Assembly (NCBI GenBank): GCA_014706385.1
Contig: JACGZH010000004.1
Span: 1,922,001 to 1,986,000 of the forward strand
Length of the DNA stretch: 64,000 nt
Reading direction: 5' to 3'
Origin: Phaffia rhodozyma
Lineage: Eukaryota > Basidiomycota > Tremellomycetes > Cystofilobasidiales > Mrakiaceae
Positions within the stretch are counted from its first letter, which is position 1, and each line of letters begins with the position of its first letter. A program made the translations under genes and the position numbers. This document shows, piece after piece, positions 23,245 to 35,970 of the stretch. Under the pieces are notes generated by a model. That model was given only the letters and a program-made list of their open reading frames with translations, did no database searches and had not been told where the DNA came from.

Positions 23245-24352
23245 CTTATTTCCTCTTTCTTCTCTCTTTCTCTGTTTCTCATTTGAGTTGGATTCGGGGA
23301 AGAACAAATTGAACGGAACGAGGTTTCCTGGACGAGTCTTGATCCCTTCTTGCCATTATCCTTCTTCTTCGCTTTCTGCTGTTTCTTCCTTCTCTTGCTT
23401 TCTCTGTTCTTCATCCTTTTCTTATTTTCGCTCTGGGTTCTTTGTTCTTCCATCTTTTCTTCGACCTTTCGATCTCGATTTCAACATATCAACCTTAAAA
23501 GTAAATTATTAATGATCTAAACATCTCCTACTCTGTCATCACACCTCTTCTGTTCTCTGATATCTTTGTTCTGTGGTCTTCTTCCTCCTTTTCTTTTTCT
23601 TCTCTTCACCTTCTTATCTCTCGGCTTGTCTCACGCCAAGGAGACGGAACGCGGGGCGATAGAAATCCTTTCTGTTGGCAAAAGTCAGAAGGGACATATA
23701 GATGAAGAGTGCAGCAAGTATAGCAAGTGTAGCAAGTGTAGCAATCAGAGGTAGATGGGCATTGACTCAAAAGAAAGAAGAAAAAAAAAAGAAGACGAAA
23801 CCGAATGAGAAGCGAGTAGAGATTAGGATAGGACGGATAGATGCAAACACATAGAGAAGACAAAGACTGAGGTAGAGACAATGGTGAATGGAGTGGGAAG
23901 ACTATAGTGAGTACTAAATGAGTCAACAGTTACGAACGATTAATACTCGTCAGTTGATAGTCGATAATTTAGTACCTAAGATTTAAAAGAAAAGACGGGC
24001 AGAAGGTCGAAAGATTGGGCATGTGTGTCCTCGCTCTCAAGAAGAATAAGAGAGGAGGAGGGAAAAGATACGAATACGAATCCAAATGAGGAAGAAAAGA
24101 CATCTAAAGGTGAAATAATTGACATGAAAGAATAGAAAGACTATGGGCAGAGAGAATTGAAGGAAAGATCAGAAGATACATATGTCTCCTTGTTTGATTG
24201 AATGGATAATTACAGAAACCGGACCCAAGGGATTGGAATCAAAGAAACCAATGAATCAAAAGAAATAAGCACCCATGAAGAAAGAGACGAACAGGAACAG
24301 AAACAAGAAGGAGAGCAGTAGAAAAAGGATGGGAACAGAAGCCAGAATGTGA
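23245..24352. other. Convergent intergenic region with a small tandem repeat
   Basis: About 1.1 kb of 3' flanks, purine-rich on the + strand after 23750. At 23711-23746 there is a short 9-bp tandem repeat (AGCAAGTGT-like, about four units). No gene or RNA recognised; open frames on both strands are low complexity. Confidence 0.5.
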
Positions 24353-27300
24353 TTACGTTAGTGATGGAGGAAGGAGATCACTATAATGGTCCATCAGTTC
24401 GGTAATCGATTTGTCCTTCACAAGCTCGATTTTCGGATTGTTAATCTGAACGATCCCCTCAAAAATTAATGATATGAGCTCCGGAAGCAATTTAAACCAT
24501 CAAAAAAAGAGAAAGGTGCCAAAGCAGATGAAGAAAACGTACGGTGGCCTCCAAGTCTCCTCTACCTCTACATAGTGCAACCCACAAGGACGCTTGGAAG
24601 CTCGCCTGGTAGGCACAATCATCCTCAGGATCGGTTGAGGCGTTAGCGTACGCCTGATGCATGTTGTATATACAGTCCAGCTGTTGTTTTCCGGCAAGGA
24701 TGTATGCAATGAGAAAGGATAAGAGAAACATCAAAAGGTCATTGGAGATGGATGATAAAACGATACTGACCACTTCATTCTCGTACGCTTCAGGCAATCG
24801 GGTAAAGTTCTGATACACAATACGGAAGGAGTCAGCCCGCTTTAGAAGAAAGAAGAGAAAGAAGAAGAAGAAGAAGAAGAAGAAGAAGAAAGGAATAAAA
24901 AAGGCGTACTCTCGCAAGCCAAACACAAGTGCCCATCAAACCGGTGTTGACGCAACCATGAGAACAGATCAACAGATCCTTCATCTCTGTACACACGAAC
25001 GCCAACACGCCCAATGCAGACTGGATACATTGTGTGAAAGCGACGATGCTCTCGTTTGAGTTTGAAACTACAGAACGTTTACTGCTACTCCCATTGCTTT
25101 GATGGGACGAAGTACTTTCCCCCAGGGACGATGGAGTAAGTGCGTTGTGTGATGTCGATTCAGGCTTCAAAGGGAACTCGGCGAGCTCGATTCCTAGAGA
25201 TATACAGTCGATCTCAAAGGCGATCATTCTAAAGATCGAAACAAAGATAACACATAGAGGAGTCAGCATTCGGCTAAGAACGAAAGAAGAAAAGAGAAGG
25301 ACTTACAGAGAATAGTATGTGACCATGATTGAACTCTTCTTCGTCAGAGGAGTGTTGATTCGGCTGGCTGTAAATACCCCGAATAAGGTCAGAGAAGAAG
25401 ACTCAGTGGTCAACATCAATCTACTCAAGTAACAAGAGAAGAAGCGCAAACGATCAACTTACTAAAGTAACCTCTATCCCACTTCGTCTTCCAGCTCTTC
25501 AGCTTGTCCTTTGCAAAAGAAATCAGCAACTTTCTAGCCGCCGTCTCTGTCGTACTCTTGAGACAAGCAAAGTCAAGGAAGACCTCGATAAGCTGGAAGA
25601 TAATGGCGGCGTAACCATCTGCTGCACAAGGTAGATGCGCATGATCGAGTGGCCAGTCCGCCCAATTCTTGAACTCGAGCGGTCGAACGAGGCCGGAACA
25701 TCTGTTATCGTCCGAGAGGCAAGAGAAATACACCCTGACGATCAGTCTGTGATTGAAAAGCAAAGAGGAGAGGGAGAGAAGGGAGAAGGCAGGGAAAGAC
25801 ACATACATAGAGGCCTGGAGTTCCAAGATGTTGTTATAGCATATCAAGGACAACCATGTCCTTTCTCGATCCTAAAGGGAACAAGAGAGCACTCGAGATC
25901 AGTTTTTATCAGCGACTCGAGAGAGGGGACGTCTGTACTGAAGTAGAGAAATCCTTATAATCGTAGAAAGGAGAAAGACTAACCAGGATAAGTCTGGCTT
26001 CAAATTCATCTTCTGGCAACGGTCGGACATGAGGGCCGTCCAGACCGAGTTCATATGCCAGTTGGATGGCTAATCATCAATCAAAGAGACAGGGCACTGT
26101 TTCAGTATGACTGAGCTCTGCAAATGATCGAATTATGAAGAAAAGAAGGAATTTACCATATCCCTGTGAATCACCATTCCAGGTTGGAGAGACAAGCCAC
26201 AATTTAAGGTATCAAACACTACTCAGATGGAAAGAGGATAGAAAAAAGGCATAAAGAAATTCAAAAGACATACTATGAATCTCCACATGCCAAACCCGTG
26301 GACGTCCCTATAGAAACTTCCGATGCAGAGCGCCTGAACGAACCCAATCTCCCTGACTCCTCTGGCAAAGGCGATTCCTAAATCTCTCTCGAGCGCAAGC
26401 GAGAGTGCTGGGTAGAGCTCTGGCATGTATACCTTCGAGACAACGGTGAGGATAGTGGTAAACAGGATGGGGGACGACGCGTGTGTGAACACAGCGGTGT
26501 GTAGCGATGGGTCGAGGAGAGCGATGAGAGAAGTCATGTTGGCATGATACCTACCAAGGTGCCAAGGTATGAAAAGGAAAGGATCAGTACACATACGTGG
26601 TCATGATATACTGAGACTCCTGCGGGAATAGGAGAAAGCATGAGACACAAGCTCAAAAGGAACTAACGTGTCAAACAACCAGACGACAACATCCCAACTG
26701 ACCAAACCTTCCTCCCAAGGCGTTCTCCACCCTTTAGTGTTTCCCTTCTTCTCTCTCTCCCTCGCAATATCTCTGTGCAGCTTTCTCGATCCTTTAACCC
26801 TAAGGGCGGCCATGCCTGCAGGCATGGTCGACCGAGGTGGTTCCACATTTAGACTCGTCGAGTCCCAGATCATCCTTCGTTTCGCGGGCGGTCTGGCTTC
26901 AGAATACGTGTCGTTCACGTTCCCATTAGCGTATCCGTTAAGGTGACCGTTGTGGATTCCGTTCCCGTTACTAATTCCATTCGTCTTTGCATCCTCATTC
27001 ATAGAATCATCAACAGCCTCCTTCTTGAATTCTCTCCATGTTCTGTTGGGGTTGTCATTTCCGTTCCCGTTCCCGTTTCCGGTTCCATTTAAGTTCGCAG
27101 TCATATTCCCGTTTGTTGGACCATCAGAGTTCCCACCCGACGGCGAGCTCGGTAGGATTTTTCGTTTCGTACTGGATCTATCGGATTCAAAGGCGGAAGG
27201 TGACGGGACGGATTGGGCTGACGGCATGAACGTGCCGTTCTTCGCAAACGGCAGCGACTGATGAGCCTGATTGGTTGACTGGTATATCTGGTCTTGCTGT

Positions 27301-28773
27301 GTGGACGATGGTTGGGGATGGGGAAGTTGATGTGATGAAGTGTACTGAGATCGAGATTGAGACGGCGGCCGAGATTGAGAAGGTGGTGGAAAGTACGAGC
27401 TGGAAGGTGAATTTGAAGTCGAGCGGGTGGAGCCTATCAATGTCCACGATTCTTTTGATGCCCCAGATCTGCCGGTCGGAGGAGGAGGGAAATATCGATT
27501 TGAGCTTTGGTTTGAGTATACGTGTTCCTGAGTAGACGAGCCGGCTGGTTCTGGTACACTGCCTTGTGGCGTGGGCGGTGGATATGAGATCGGGCCGACT
27601 GTTGAAGTCATACTGGGAGAGCACTTGTCTGATGGGAAGAGTTGCTGTGGCATCGTTTGATGATGGTTAGGAAACGGGGGAGGTTGGTGTTGGTGTATTG
27701 GCTGCTGTTGGTTGTACGGATAATGGAACGAAGGACCAGAAGGAGCTGGCATGGACGGGTCGAGCGATGAGGGATAAAAACCGTACATGTTATTCCCATC
27801 TTGATGTGTCGAAGGGTATCCTTGTAGTGGCTGTTGCTGCCCGTGAGTGGCCGTATTCGGCTGAGTAGAAATCTGTGAAGACACCGGAAACTTCCATCCG
27901 TTCACGTTCATCGACGAAGGATACACTGCTCCCATATTATCCTGACGGTTGGTGGAATGTTGTTGTTGCTGCCGGTCGAGATCATGCCGAGGGTAAAGTC
28001 CGGCCGAGAACGGATCAGCTGTAGGGGGAGGAAAGAAATGGGCAACGTTCGCCTCGACTACCTGGGGTGGAGGAAAGGTGGATGCGGATGGAAAGTACTC
28101 GTCCCTGGGATACTCATCCGGGCGAGAAGCCGATGGATAATGTATTGGTGGTGGAGTTGATGAGGATGAGGGTTCGTTGGGAAACGACTTGAGAGAATTT
28201 AAGTTTGGCTCAGGGAGCAGGACATCTTCATTGGAAGGCACATCTGACTTTGATCTGTTTGATCTGGGAGTGAAGACGGAAGCGGAAGCGGGGGTGACGG
28301 ATGAAGAAGGCGCGTAAGCGAATGATGCTCGAGGCGTTCTATCGGTATAAACAGAACAAGGAAAGGCAATGACGGATCAAGATTGGAGAAAAAAGAAAGT
28401 AACCTACATGTTTCTCAGTCCGGGCTTCCTCCCTCGTTTCTTTTGGAAAAAGACGCATTCAAGTTTGAGTTTGATGCACCGGGTGCAGACCTTGGTTGTC
28501 GAATCGGACGCGGATGAATCGAGGTGACATTTGATCTGTTGATTCCGTGTGGACGCAGGGTTTCAACGGTAAGAGGAAAGAGAGAAAAGAAAGAAAAGGA
28601 TGAGGCAAGAACGAGGCGAGAGAAGAAGCGAGAGGTGAGACCATTGAAAACGACAGAAAGAGAAGGCGAAAGAGAGAGAGGCCTACCTTCGCGACTCTGC
28701 AGGCTACACATGCTTCCGGCTGCGGTGCTTTCGTCGTATTCTTCGCCGATAGCGGGGATGGATTGATCGACAT
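24353..28773 (-). CDS. Zn2Cys6 fungal transcription factor with fungal-specific regulatory domain
   Basis: A nuclear DNA-binding regulator. The zinc cluster is split by intron 1: exon 1 (28773-28687) carries EACVACRVAK and exon 2 (28535-28408) carries IKCHLD, CTRCIKLKLEC and the basic linker KKRGRKPG, giving the six cysteines in normal order. Exon 3 (from 28338 to about 26660) is a 550-residue Pro/Gln/Ser/Asn-rich region with NG/GN repeats, probably an activation or low-complexity segment. Then come the fungal_trans-type domain (VSWDVVVWLFDT, YHANMTSLIALLDPSLH, SSPILFTTILTVVSKVYMPE) and further exons (ADWPLDHAHLPCAADGYAA) down to QINNPKIELVKDKSITELMD and stop 24353-24355. The exon 3 3' junction joins in frame to the YHANM exon; a 23-nt segment between them (around 26596-26618) does not fit the frame. 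Target genes are unknown. Confidence 0.86.
24861..24890 (+). repeat. GAA trinucleotide microsatellite in an intron of the Zn2Cys6 gene
   Basis: Ten GAA units on the + strand, that is CTT on the coding strand, forming part of an intron pyrimidine tract. Confidence 0.9.
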
Positions 28774-29761
28774 GGATCTGTGTTGACAATGAGCGTATGT
28801 GTGTATGTGTGTGTACGTGTGTGTACGTGTGTGTACGTGTGAGTACGTGTGAGTACGTGTATATGTTGGCAAGAGTCAGAGTCAAAGCGAAGGAGTGGAC
28901 AGAAGGTGAATTCACTGGCCGATAAACGATGGCACTGATTTGGGTGGGGTGTAACCTTGGATGTATGTGTGGCTGTGTTTGGTAACCATGTTCGTGCAAA
29001 CACGGCGAAACCCATCAACGTTCATGGGTCATCGGGCCTATCCTGTCGCTCATCTGTTCTGATTTGCTTTGTTCGTCGTTAGTCCTCTCCCCCGCTTCTC
29101 TTCTTTTTGTTCCTTGCCCTCTTCCTCTCTTTCATACCTCCTGTCGACAACACATCTCCTCCTCAATCGTTCACCATCAGTAGCCGATTTATCGAAAATT
29201 TGGAAGAAGAGTGAGAGGATTAGAATATCAAGATGATACAAGCATGGACTCTATCGGCCGTCTGCAATTTGGAAAAATCCATCGACTACGCCATCGGCAC
29301 GGAAATAAATTCTAAAATGTCGAGGGGCATTTGACTTCCTCGACCCGGAGAAAAGGAACTCGTGCTTTATGAAAATCTGCGCAGCGAAATTTGACACTTG
29401 GCGAGAATTTTCACGTGACTGCCGTTGGTACAGCTTTCCCCGTGCTCTTCCTCCACACACCCCATACAGTCTTGTACGCACACCCCCTTCACCGCCCTCA
29501 CTCGCTCGTCCGATTTCTAGCAGAAAGCTAAGTCGAACCGCTCGAAGAGGGTTTTTGCAAAGAGAAAGTGCAAGAGCAAGTCCTTCTTCTCTTGAGAACA
29601 CATACATCCAAGCATACATCTATACGAGAACACAAGGACTTCCATCGCGCTCTCCTTGATCCTTGTCTTTCCCTTAAAAGTCAATTCTGTCGGAAGATCA
29701 CACGATCATAACACTTCCGTCATCCACATCACTCATCCTTTCGATAGTCTCACAACACATC
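28774..29761. other. Divergent promoter between the Zn2Cys6 gene and the unknown membrane-protein gene
   Basis: About 1 kb between two start codons. It holds the GTGTGTACGT tandem repeat next to the regulator gene, then mixed sequence with pyrimidine-rich blocks. Several open frames overlap here on the minus strand, but their Thr/His/Tyr runs come from the repeat. No gene supported. Confidence 0.5.
28797..28864 (+). repeat. 10-bp tandem repeat GTGTGTACGT upstream of the Zn2Cys6 gene
   Basis: About six units of a 10-bp motif (GTGTGTACGT, last two units GAGTACGTGT-type) flanked by TGTATGTG variants. It starts about 25 bp upstream of the regulator's ATG, so it is in the 5' UTR or core promoter. 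Confidence 0.88.
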
Positions 29762-31781
29762 ATGCAAGCGTACGTCCGTCGTCACTCCCTATTTTCTTTC
29801 TGCTCATATCTGTTCCATGAGCCAGAACTTATGGATAGAATGTTCCTGCTCAATCATCAGCAGTTCATCCACAAGGCAACGCAGAAGACAGTTGGACATG
29901 CCATCAACCATCATCAGATCGGCCCCGGCTTCATCCTCGTTCTCTTCCGCCTCTTCGCTCTCTCAATCACCTTCGTCCCTCCCCTCTCGAAAATCTCGAC
30001 CATCCCGCTCCTCATTCAACTCGACATCTTCCTCTTCCTCCTCATCATCCGTGACTGCTCACCCACCTGAATCATCGGATCATGGGTCAAAGGACGATCC
30101 CAGATGGGCAAAGTCGTCTTCAGCCCAGATCCAACACGCCCGTCAACAACAAACGTTCGCCTCTTCGTCCGGACTGAATACTAATCACTCGAACCGGGAT
30201 CTCGCTTCAGATGAAGAGTACTCTGACCACGACGAAAGTGAAAGCGACACCGGAAGAGATCGATCGGCCAATTACCACGATCTCCAAGATGATGACAATG
30301 ACGCCAACAATGATGATCTGATGTCAGACCCAGAGCCAGGTGCCTTTAACGAGGTCTCCCAACTGGGAACAACTCACTATCTCCCACTCGTATTTGTCGC
30401 TCTTCCTTTGATCGGCGGAGCTCTTGTCGGGAAAGCAGATTGGTGGAGGGATGTGTTAGTACTCGTTGTTGTCGTTTGGTGGATGTGGTTCCTGATCAAG
30501 AGTGAGTTTGCGCTTCAGCCTATTGTCCTCGCAAGCAAAACTTGAGAAAGATGTTGAAAATTATTATCTCTGTTTTTTCTTCCTTTTCTCTTCTTCTCTC
30601 TCTTCCCGGATGTCTCTTCTCTCCTCAGCGCCTTGGGAACTCTATCATGAATCTCTACATCACTCTCTTCTCATCCAACACGAGCCCTTGACGGACATGA
30701 CCGAGGCGGACAGCTCAACTTACCTTCTTGCACAGACATCTCTTGGTCGACTCAACAACTTCTACCTTCTCCTCACCCTACTCGCTCCCGCTTTAGGATC
30801 CATCCTGCTTCATATGACAAGGTCCGCGTTAACCGAAGGCGACCAGTACATCAATTCATTCAACATCAGACTCTTCCTCCTCGCCTCTTCCGTCAAGCCG
30901 GTCTTGAACTTTGTCGATATTCTCAAAAACCGGAACCACGCTCTCAAGAATGCCCTAGGGAAGATCAAACCGACCGAAGCCGACAAGCTCAACAAGCGAA
31001 TCAAACAGTTAGAGACACTCGTCAGAGATCTCGAACATGAAAAGGCCGGTACCAAGGACGTCGCCGAGTTGAGGGCAGCGCTAGTCGACGGAACGCTCGG
31101 TGACTTGAACAAGGCTGTCAAGAGGCAGGAAAGAAGAGGCGAGCTCGTCAGGCTAACCCTTGGAGAAGTTAGTGCCTTTACTGTTCTCTCTCACTCTCTC
31201 TCTTTCCTTGGAATCGAAAATAGAGCTTTCCGATGTTGATGCATGTATGCGTGTCCTGACTACGTCCTTCTTTCGTTCTTCTTGCATCACGATAGAGAGT
31301 CGACCTTCTCTCGGCCTCGTTGGCTTCCGTACAGAACGAACTAGCACAGGTCCAAGCTCAACGGTCATCTCTCTCTTGGCTTCTTCGTTTACTTCATCTT
31401 TCGTCATCTTCCTCCTCGGCCGCCCGCTATCAACACCTGTATTACACCGCCGCTCCGAAGAAGCTTCAGACCGACAAGCCTCAGGGTCCCCTGAGCCACC
31501 TAGACCGGGCCGAGACCGAATTGACTGGTCGATCTCTTAAGATGCCAAGAACGGTGTCTGCTAAGAGACACTCTTATGCCGTCTACGGAGACAATTTTCA
31601 GGCAGGCTCACCCTCAAATGGGTTGCACACGCAAGCACGAAAAGGTTTCGTGCGGTTTCTCTGGGACCTAAGTGTCAGTTTTCCTTTAGCGATCGTCAAA
31701 TGGCCTTTCGGAATAACCAGCAGGTTCTTTGGCCTCGTCGGTGGCATGTTAGGAACGGGAGGCAGGAGGAGAGATGAGTAA
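29762..31781 (+). CDS. Conserved-looking fungal membrane protein of unknown function
   Basis: I do not recognise the family. Four exons (29762-29769, 29885-30501, 30629-31167, 31296-31781) sum exactly to 549 residues; the first exon is only 8 nt (ATG CAA GC). The order is: a Ser-rich N-terminus of about 110 residues; an acidic stretch (DEEYSDHDESESD; DDDNDANNDDLMSD); two close hydrophobic segments (YLPLVFVALPLIGGALVG and VLVLVVVVWWMWFLI); then TPWELYHESLHHSLL. Next is a helical region with a hydrophobic segment (NFYLLLTLLAPALGSILLHM) and a coiled-coil candidate (ADKLNKRIKQLETLVRDLEHE). The end is hydrophobic-basic (FPLAIVKWPFGITSRFFGL..GGRRRDE). It looks like an integral membrane protein of an internal membrane with a coiled coil. 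The start is chosen because the 8-nt exon is followed by a canonical GTACGT donor and keeps frame. Confidence 0.75.
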
Positions 31782-32191
31782 GGCAACCTTCCCGTTGTAC
31801 TGTTCCCTGTTAATCATAGTACGATGTTTGTAGCAAGCCCCCTCGTCCTTTTTATTCTTCTCTACCCTATCTCTGTATCTTTCTGTTCTTTCCGATTGGT
31901 TTATCTCTAGTTCCCGTCTCTTTCATCTCTATTTACATGCTGTCTCGTCCTGTGAGGTTGTACTTGTCCATTAACCGTCTTCAGTATCTTGATCTATATA
32001 AAATCATGTCTTCTCATCTACCTTCCTCGCGTGTTCTCTTGAGCTACAGCTATCGCTCTTCCCGCCACAGAAGTGCACCGCTTTTTCAAAACTTTGGACA
32101 TGCGACTTCAACTTTCCGCTGCATTTCTTTCGGTCCTTCTCTCCTACTCATCCCCTCTATTCTTCAGCTCTTCTCGTAACAGGTCGGAAAG
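31782..32191. other. Intergenic: 3' UTR of the membrane-protein gene and SPB1 promoter
   Basis: About 410 bp, T/C-rich on the + strand (typical promoter composition here). CAACAGGTCGG-like sequence directly precedes the SPB1 ATG. No gene or RNA seen. Confidence 0.5.
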
Positions 32192-35100
32192 ATGCCCAAG
32201 GATAACAAGAAGACCGGAAAAGGTCGTTTGTGAGTTTTTGCTAGACGTTTTCTCAAGCTTCGCTGCATTTTCATCCGATTAACGGCTTACATCTTCTTCC
32301 TGTTTGCCTCAAAATTCTCTTCCCTCTTCTCCTTTCCCTCGAAAACTCTGTTACATTCATATAGGGATAAGTACTATAAGCTTGCGAAAGAGCAAGGATA
32401 CCGAGCTCGATCCGCTTTCAAGCTTGTCCAGTTGAACAAAAAATATGATCTTCTAGGAAACGCAAAGGTCTGTATCGATCTTTGTGCGGCTCCCGGTGGT
32501 TGGTTGCAGGTGGCGGCTAGATACATGCCTGTTGGAAGTTTGATTCTCGGTAAGTGTCCTTTCTCTCCTTTGGGATCCCTTTCTCTTTCAGCATGCATCG
32601 CTGTATGATAGAATTAGGGGAAATCGAGGATGAAATCAGGCTGGGCCCTCTGAACGGGCTCTTCATATCTTGTCTGTTTGAGTTAGCTAACTGGGTTCCT
32701 CCTTCTCTGTGCTTCGCTTGACTGTTCGATATGGGATCATACAAAAACGAAAAGGTGTCGATCTTGACCCGATCAAACCTCTTCCTTCTTGCACAACATT
32801 CGTGTCGGACATCACCTCTGCCCACTGTCGAACGACCCTTCGGTCGCACATGCACGACTGGAAGGCCGATTTAGTCCTTCACGATGGAGCTCCCAACGTC
32901 GGTACCGCCTGGGTCCACGACGCGTACGGTCAATCCGAATTGGTGCTCATGAGTTTGAAACTCGCGGTAGAGTTTTTGAAGAAGGGTGGAACGTTCGTCA
33001 CCAAGGTCTTCAGATCTGGAGATTATAACAGTTTGATGTGGGTGTTTGGGCAGTTATTCGGAAAAGTAGAGGCGACCAAGCCTCCTTCATCCAGGTGCGT
33101 ATTTCTTCCTTAATCTGTCCGACCCTCGTTTTTGATAGGTTAGGTGCAAGGGGGAAAAGACTGGATGTTGATTATCAGAGCTTTCCTTTCCTTTCTCTCT
33201 CTCTCCTCACAGAAACGTGTCTGCAGAGATTTTCGTTGTCTGCCGAGAGTTCCTCGCCCCGAACTACATTGATCCCAAGTTCCTTGATCCTCGACACGTA
33301 TTCAAAGACCTCGCGTCTTCCATCGTATCCTCCGTGACCGGTACATCCGCTGGAAACGTCAACGCCAACGTATTCGCCCCAGAGAAGAAGCGAAGACAGC
33401 GAGAAGGTTACGAGGAGGGAAACTATACCCAATTCAAGGAGGTTGGCGTTAGTGAGTTTATCAAGAGTCCCGATCCGGTCGCAGTATTGGGTTCGGTAAA
33501 CAGGATGACTTTCCGAGAGCCGGAGGAGAAGGCGTACGTTTCCCTTGTTTTCTCCTATCCATGCTTTCTTCTCTCCGTGTGTATATTCCTTTTTCGCTTT
33601 AAATGCTGACAAACTGAGGTTCGTTTCGATAACTCTTCAGTTGGCTCAAACTCGAGTGCACTACCGGAGACGTCAAAGCGAATTGTGATGATCTTAAAGT
33701 GCTCGGCAAAGGAGATTTCAAGACGCTCATTAAGTGGCGACTCGCTCTCCGGGAAGAGGTACCGCCACGTTTCTTTCCCTCATATTTCAGACTTTTCTGT
33801 CTGTACAATTAGCTTACGATGATCTGTGCTCTTTCTCTCTCCTTCACAAAAGATCGGAATTGACGTCAAGACGAAGCCTCTCGAGGACAGCACCGAGACT
33901 GCTGAGGTCGAAGAGGTCGACGAGGATGAGCAAATCGACAACGAGGTATGTTTCTTCATTCTTTTAATCAAACGGAGACAGTGAAAGACTAATTCATCCT
34001 GTTCGGTTTTCGTCATTCTTGATTGTCCGGGACAGCTCTCCCGGTTGAACACCGAGGCTGCTAAGCGAACGAAGCAACAACGACGAAAAGCCCAGGAGAA
34101 AAAGATGCGAGCGGTGACGAGGATGCAACTCCGGATGACGGCGCCCACCGCTGATGGACTCGAGCTTCAAGACGGTGCTCTCCAGGGAGAAGAGTTCTTC
34201 GATCTTGGTGAAGGAGAGCGTGTCCTCCGAGGGGACGCTAGCGGGAGAGGTGATCTGGGTGACGTGTTGGATGAAGAAGGCATGTCTGGATCGGAGAGTG
34301 ATCTTGAGAACTCTGCCGGTGGGGCGGCTCAAGACGAAGAGGATGCCTACTTGGATTCCGAGGACGAAAGAGAGGCAAAGCTCAAGTCTCTCGAGAACGA
34401 GCTCGACGGGATGTATGACGACTATCAACAACAGATGCAATCAAAGGATCACAAATACCGCGCAAAGGAGGCCAGGCGGAAGGACAAGCACCGAGAATCC
34501 TGGAAGGGTATCGAGGGACCAAAGTCGGATGACGAGGATGAGGATGAGGGTGAAGATGAGGTCGGTGGCTATGAGAACCGGGATGAGAACCGAGCGAAGA
34601 TCGGTGAAGAGGCCGATAGTTCGGATGATGAGGACGACATGGAGGTTGATGATGGAGCTGTCTTAGTCGCCCGGTCCGGCTCGAACAAGAAGAAGGGAGG
34701 TGCTTTGTTGACTTCGTTGAGCAACAAGCAAGAGGAGATCTCTGGAGCCGCTCGGGTCTGGTTCGATCAGCCTGCGTTTAAGGGACTGGAGGACTTTGAT
34801 GACCTCGACGAGGATGAGGAGGATGAGGAGGACGAGGAGGAAAGTGAAGCTGAGGATAGCGAAGAGGAGGAGGAGAGTAGCTCCGAAGAAGAGGAGGAGG
34901 AGGAGGAGGAGGAGGTAAGTCTCTAATCATATCCGCCATTCCGGCTTCCGCTCATCCGCCCTTCATCCTGATCACTTGGATTTTGTTTTTATCAGATGTC
35001 TGGTTCTGATGATGACTTCGAGATCGTCCCGCAAGACAAGGATGACGACGAAGCTGGTCTTTGGGATGTTGAAGATGAAGATCAGGACGAGATCAAGAAG

Positions 35101-35970
35101 AAGCGTGTCCAAGGTGTGTCTTTTTGGCTTTCTCTTTGGCCATACTTGCGACTCACTTGTCGTTCTCGCTTTTTTTTAAATCGGATCTCTACAGATCGAG
35201 GTCTTATCACCGCCGAAGCTTACACCCTGGCTTCTCAACTGGTGAACCGGGAGAAGACACTGTCTCAATTGATCGACGATGGTTTCAACAAGCACACCTT
35301 CGATTCGAAGGATGATCTCCCGACTTGGTTCTTGGACGACGAAGCCAAGTTCTACAAGTCCAACGTGCCGATTACCAAGGAGGCTGTCGAGGCTCTCAAG
35401 GCGAAGCAGCGAGCACTTGATGCTCGACCGATTAGAAAGATCGCAGAAGCCAAGGCTCGAAAGCAGCGACGGGCGGTGGCCAGGATGGAGAAGGCGCTCA
35501 AGAAGGCTGATGGAATTGTCAAGTAAGTTTCTTCTGTGCTTTCACCTTTGAGTTTTTGAATGTTACCGTTTTTAACAAACCATCACTCTTTTCTTTCTTT
35601 TCAACCATCTTTGTAGCAACGAGGATGTCACTGAGAGACAGAAGGCCGGTCAGATCGAGAAGGTCATGCGCAAAGGAGCTGCAAAGGATCAACGTAAACC
35701 CATGGCGGTCGTTGTCGCTCGAGGAGCTAACAAGGGAATTAAAGGAGTGAGTTTCTTCCTCTGAACTTGCTTTCTGAGTCCTATATGTTTCACTATTTCT
35801 GACGGTTGTTCTGTGAATGTTTTTCTTCTTCCCGCTCTAAACAGCGTCCCAAGGGTGTCAAGGGACGATACAAGATGTTGGATTCTAGGGATCGAAAGGA
35901 GCTTAGGGCAAAGAAGCGAAAGGAGAAGGCAAACAAGCCCCGAGGAGGCCGAAAGAAGAAGAATGCTTAG
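32192..35970 (+). CDS. SPB1: rRNA 2'-O-ribose methyltransferase Spb1 (FtsJ family), 60S ribosome biogenesis
   Basis: Spb1 methylates the guanosine of the 25S rRNA A-loop during nucleolar 60S assembly, using S-adenosylmethionine. Eleven exons sum exactly to 891 residues, close to the yeast protein. The N-terminal FtsJ domain shows the K-D-K-E tetrad: [10 protein letters not shown] (K), [11 protein letters not shown] (D), [10 protein letters not shown] (K) and [10 protein letters not shown] (E). The SAM loop is [15 protein letters not shown]. The middle (exon 7, 34036-34914) contains a coiled, basic start ([13 protein letters not shown]) and long Asp/Glu runs. The C-terminal Spb1 domain follows ([44 protein letters not shown] end). 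It ends in a Lys/Arg/Gly nucleolar-type tail (RGGRKKKNA). The acidic run before 34914 is a GAG/GAA repeat and so may be length-variable. Confidence 0.96.

Noticed and set aside
26596..26618. 23-nt micro-exon in the Zn2Cys6 gene (ESQYIMTT)
   Set aside because: It has AG and GT flanks but breaks the frame with both neighbours, while direct splicing of the outer exons is in frame.
28797..28864. CRISPR-like regular array
   Set aside because: The units are 10 bp and directly adjacent with no spacers; it is a microsatellite in a eukaryotic promoter.
28415..29018. Overlapping minus-strand frames rich in Thr/His/Tyr
   Set aside because: They are translations of the GTGTGTACGT tandem repeat and flanks; the real start is at 28773 with the zinc-cluster exon.
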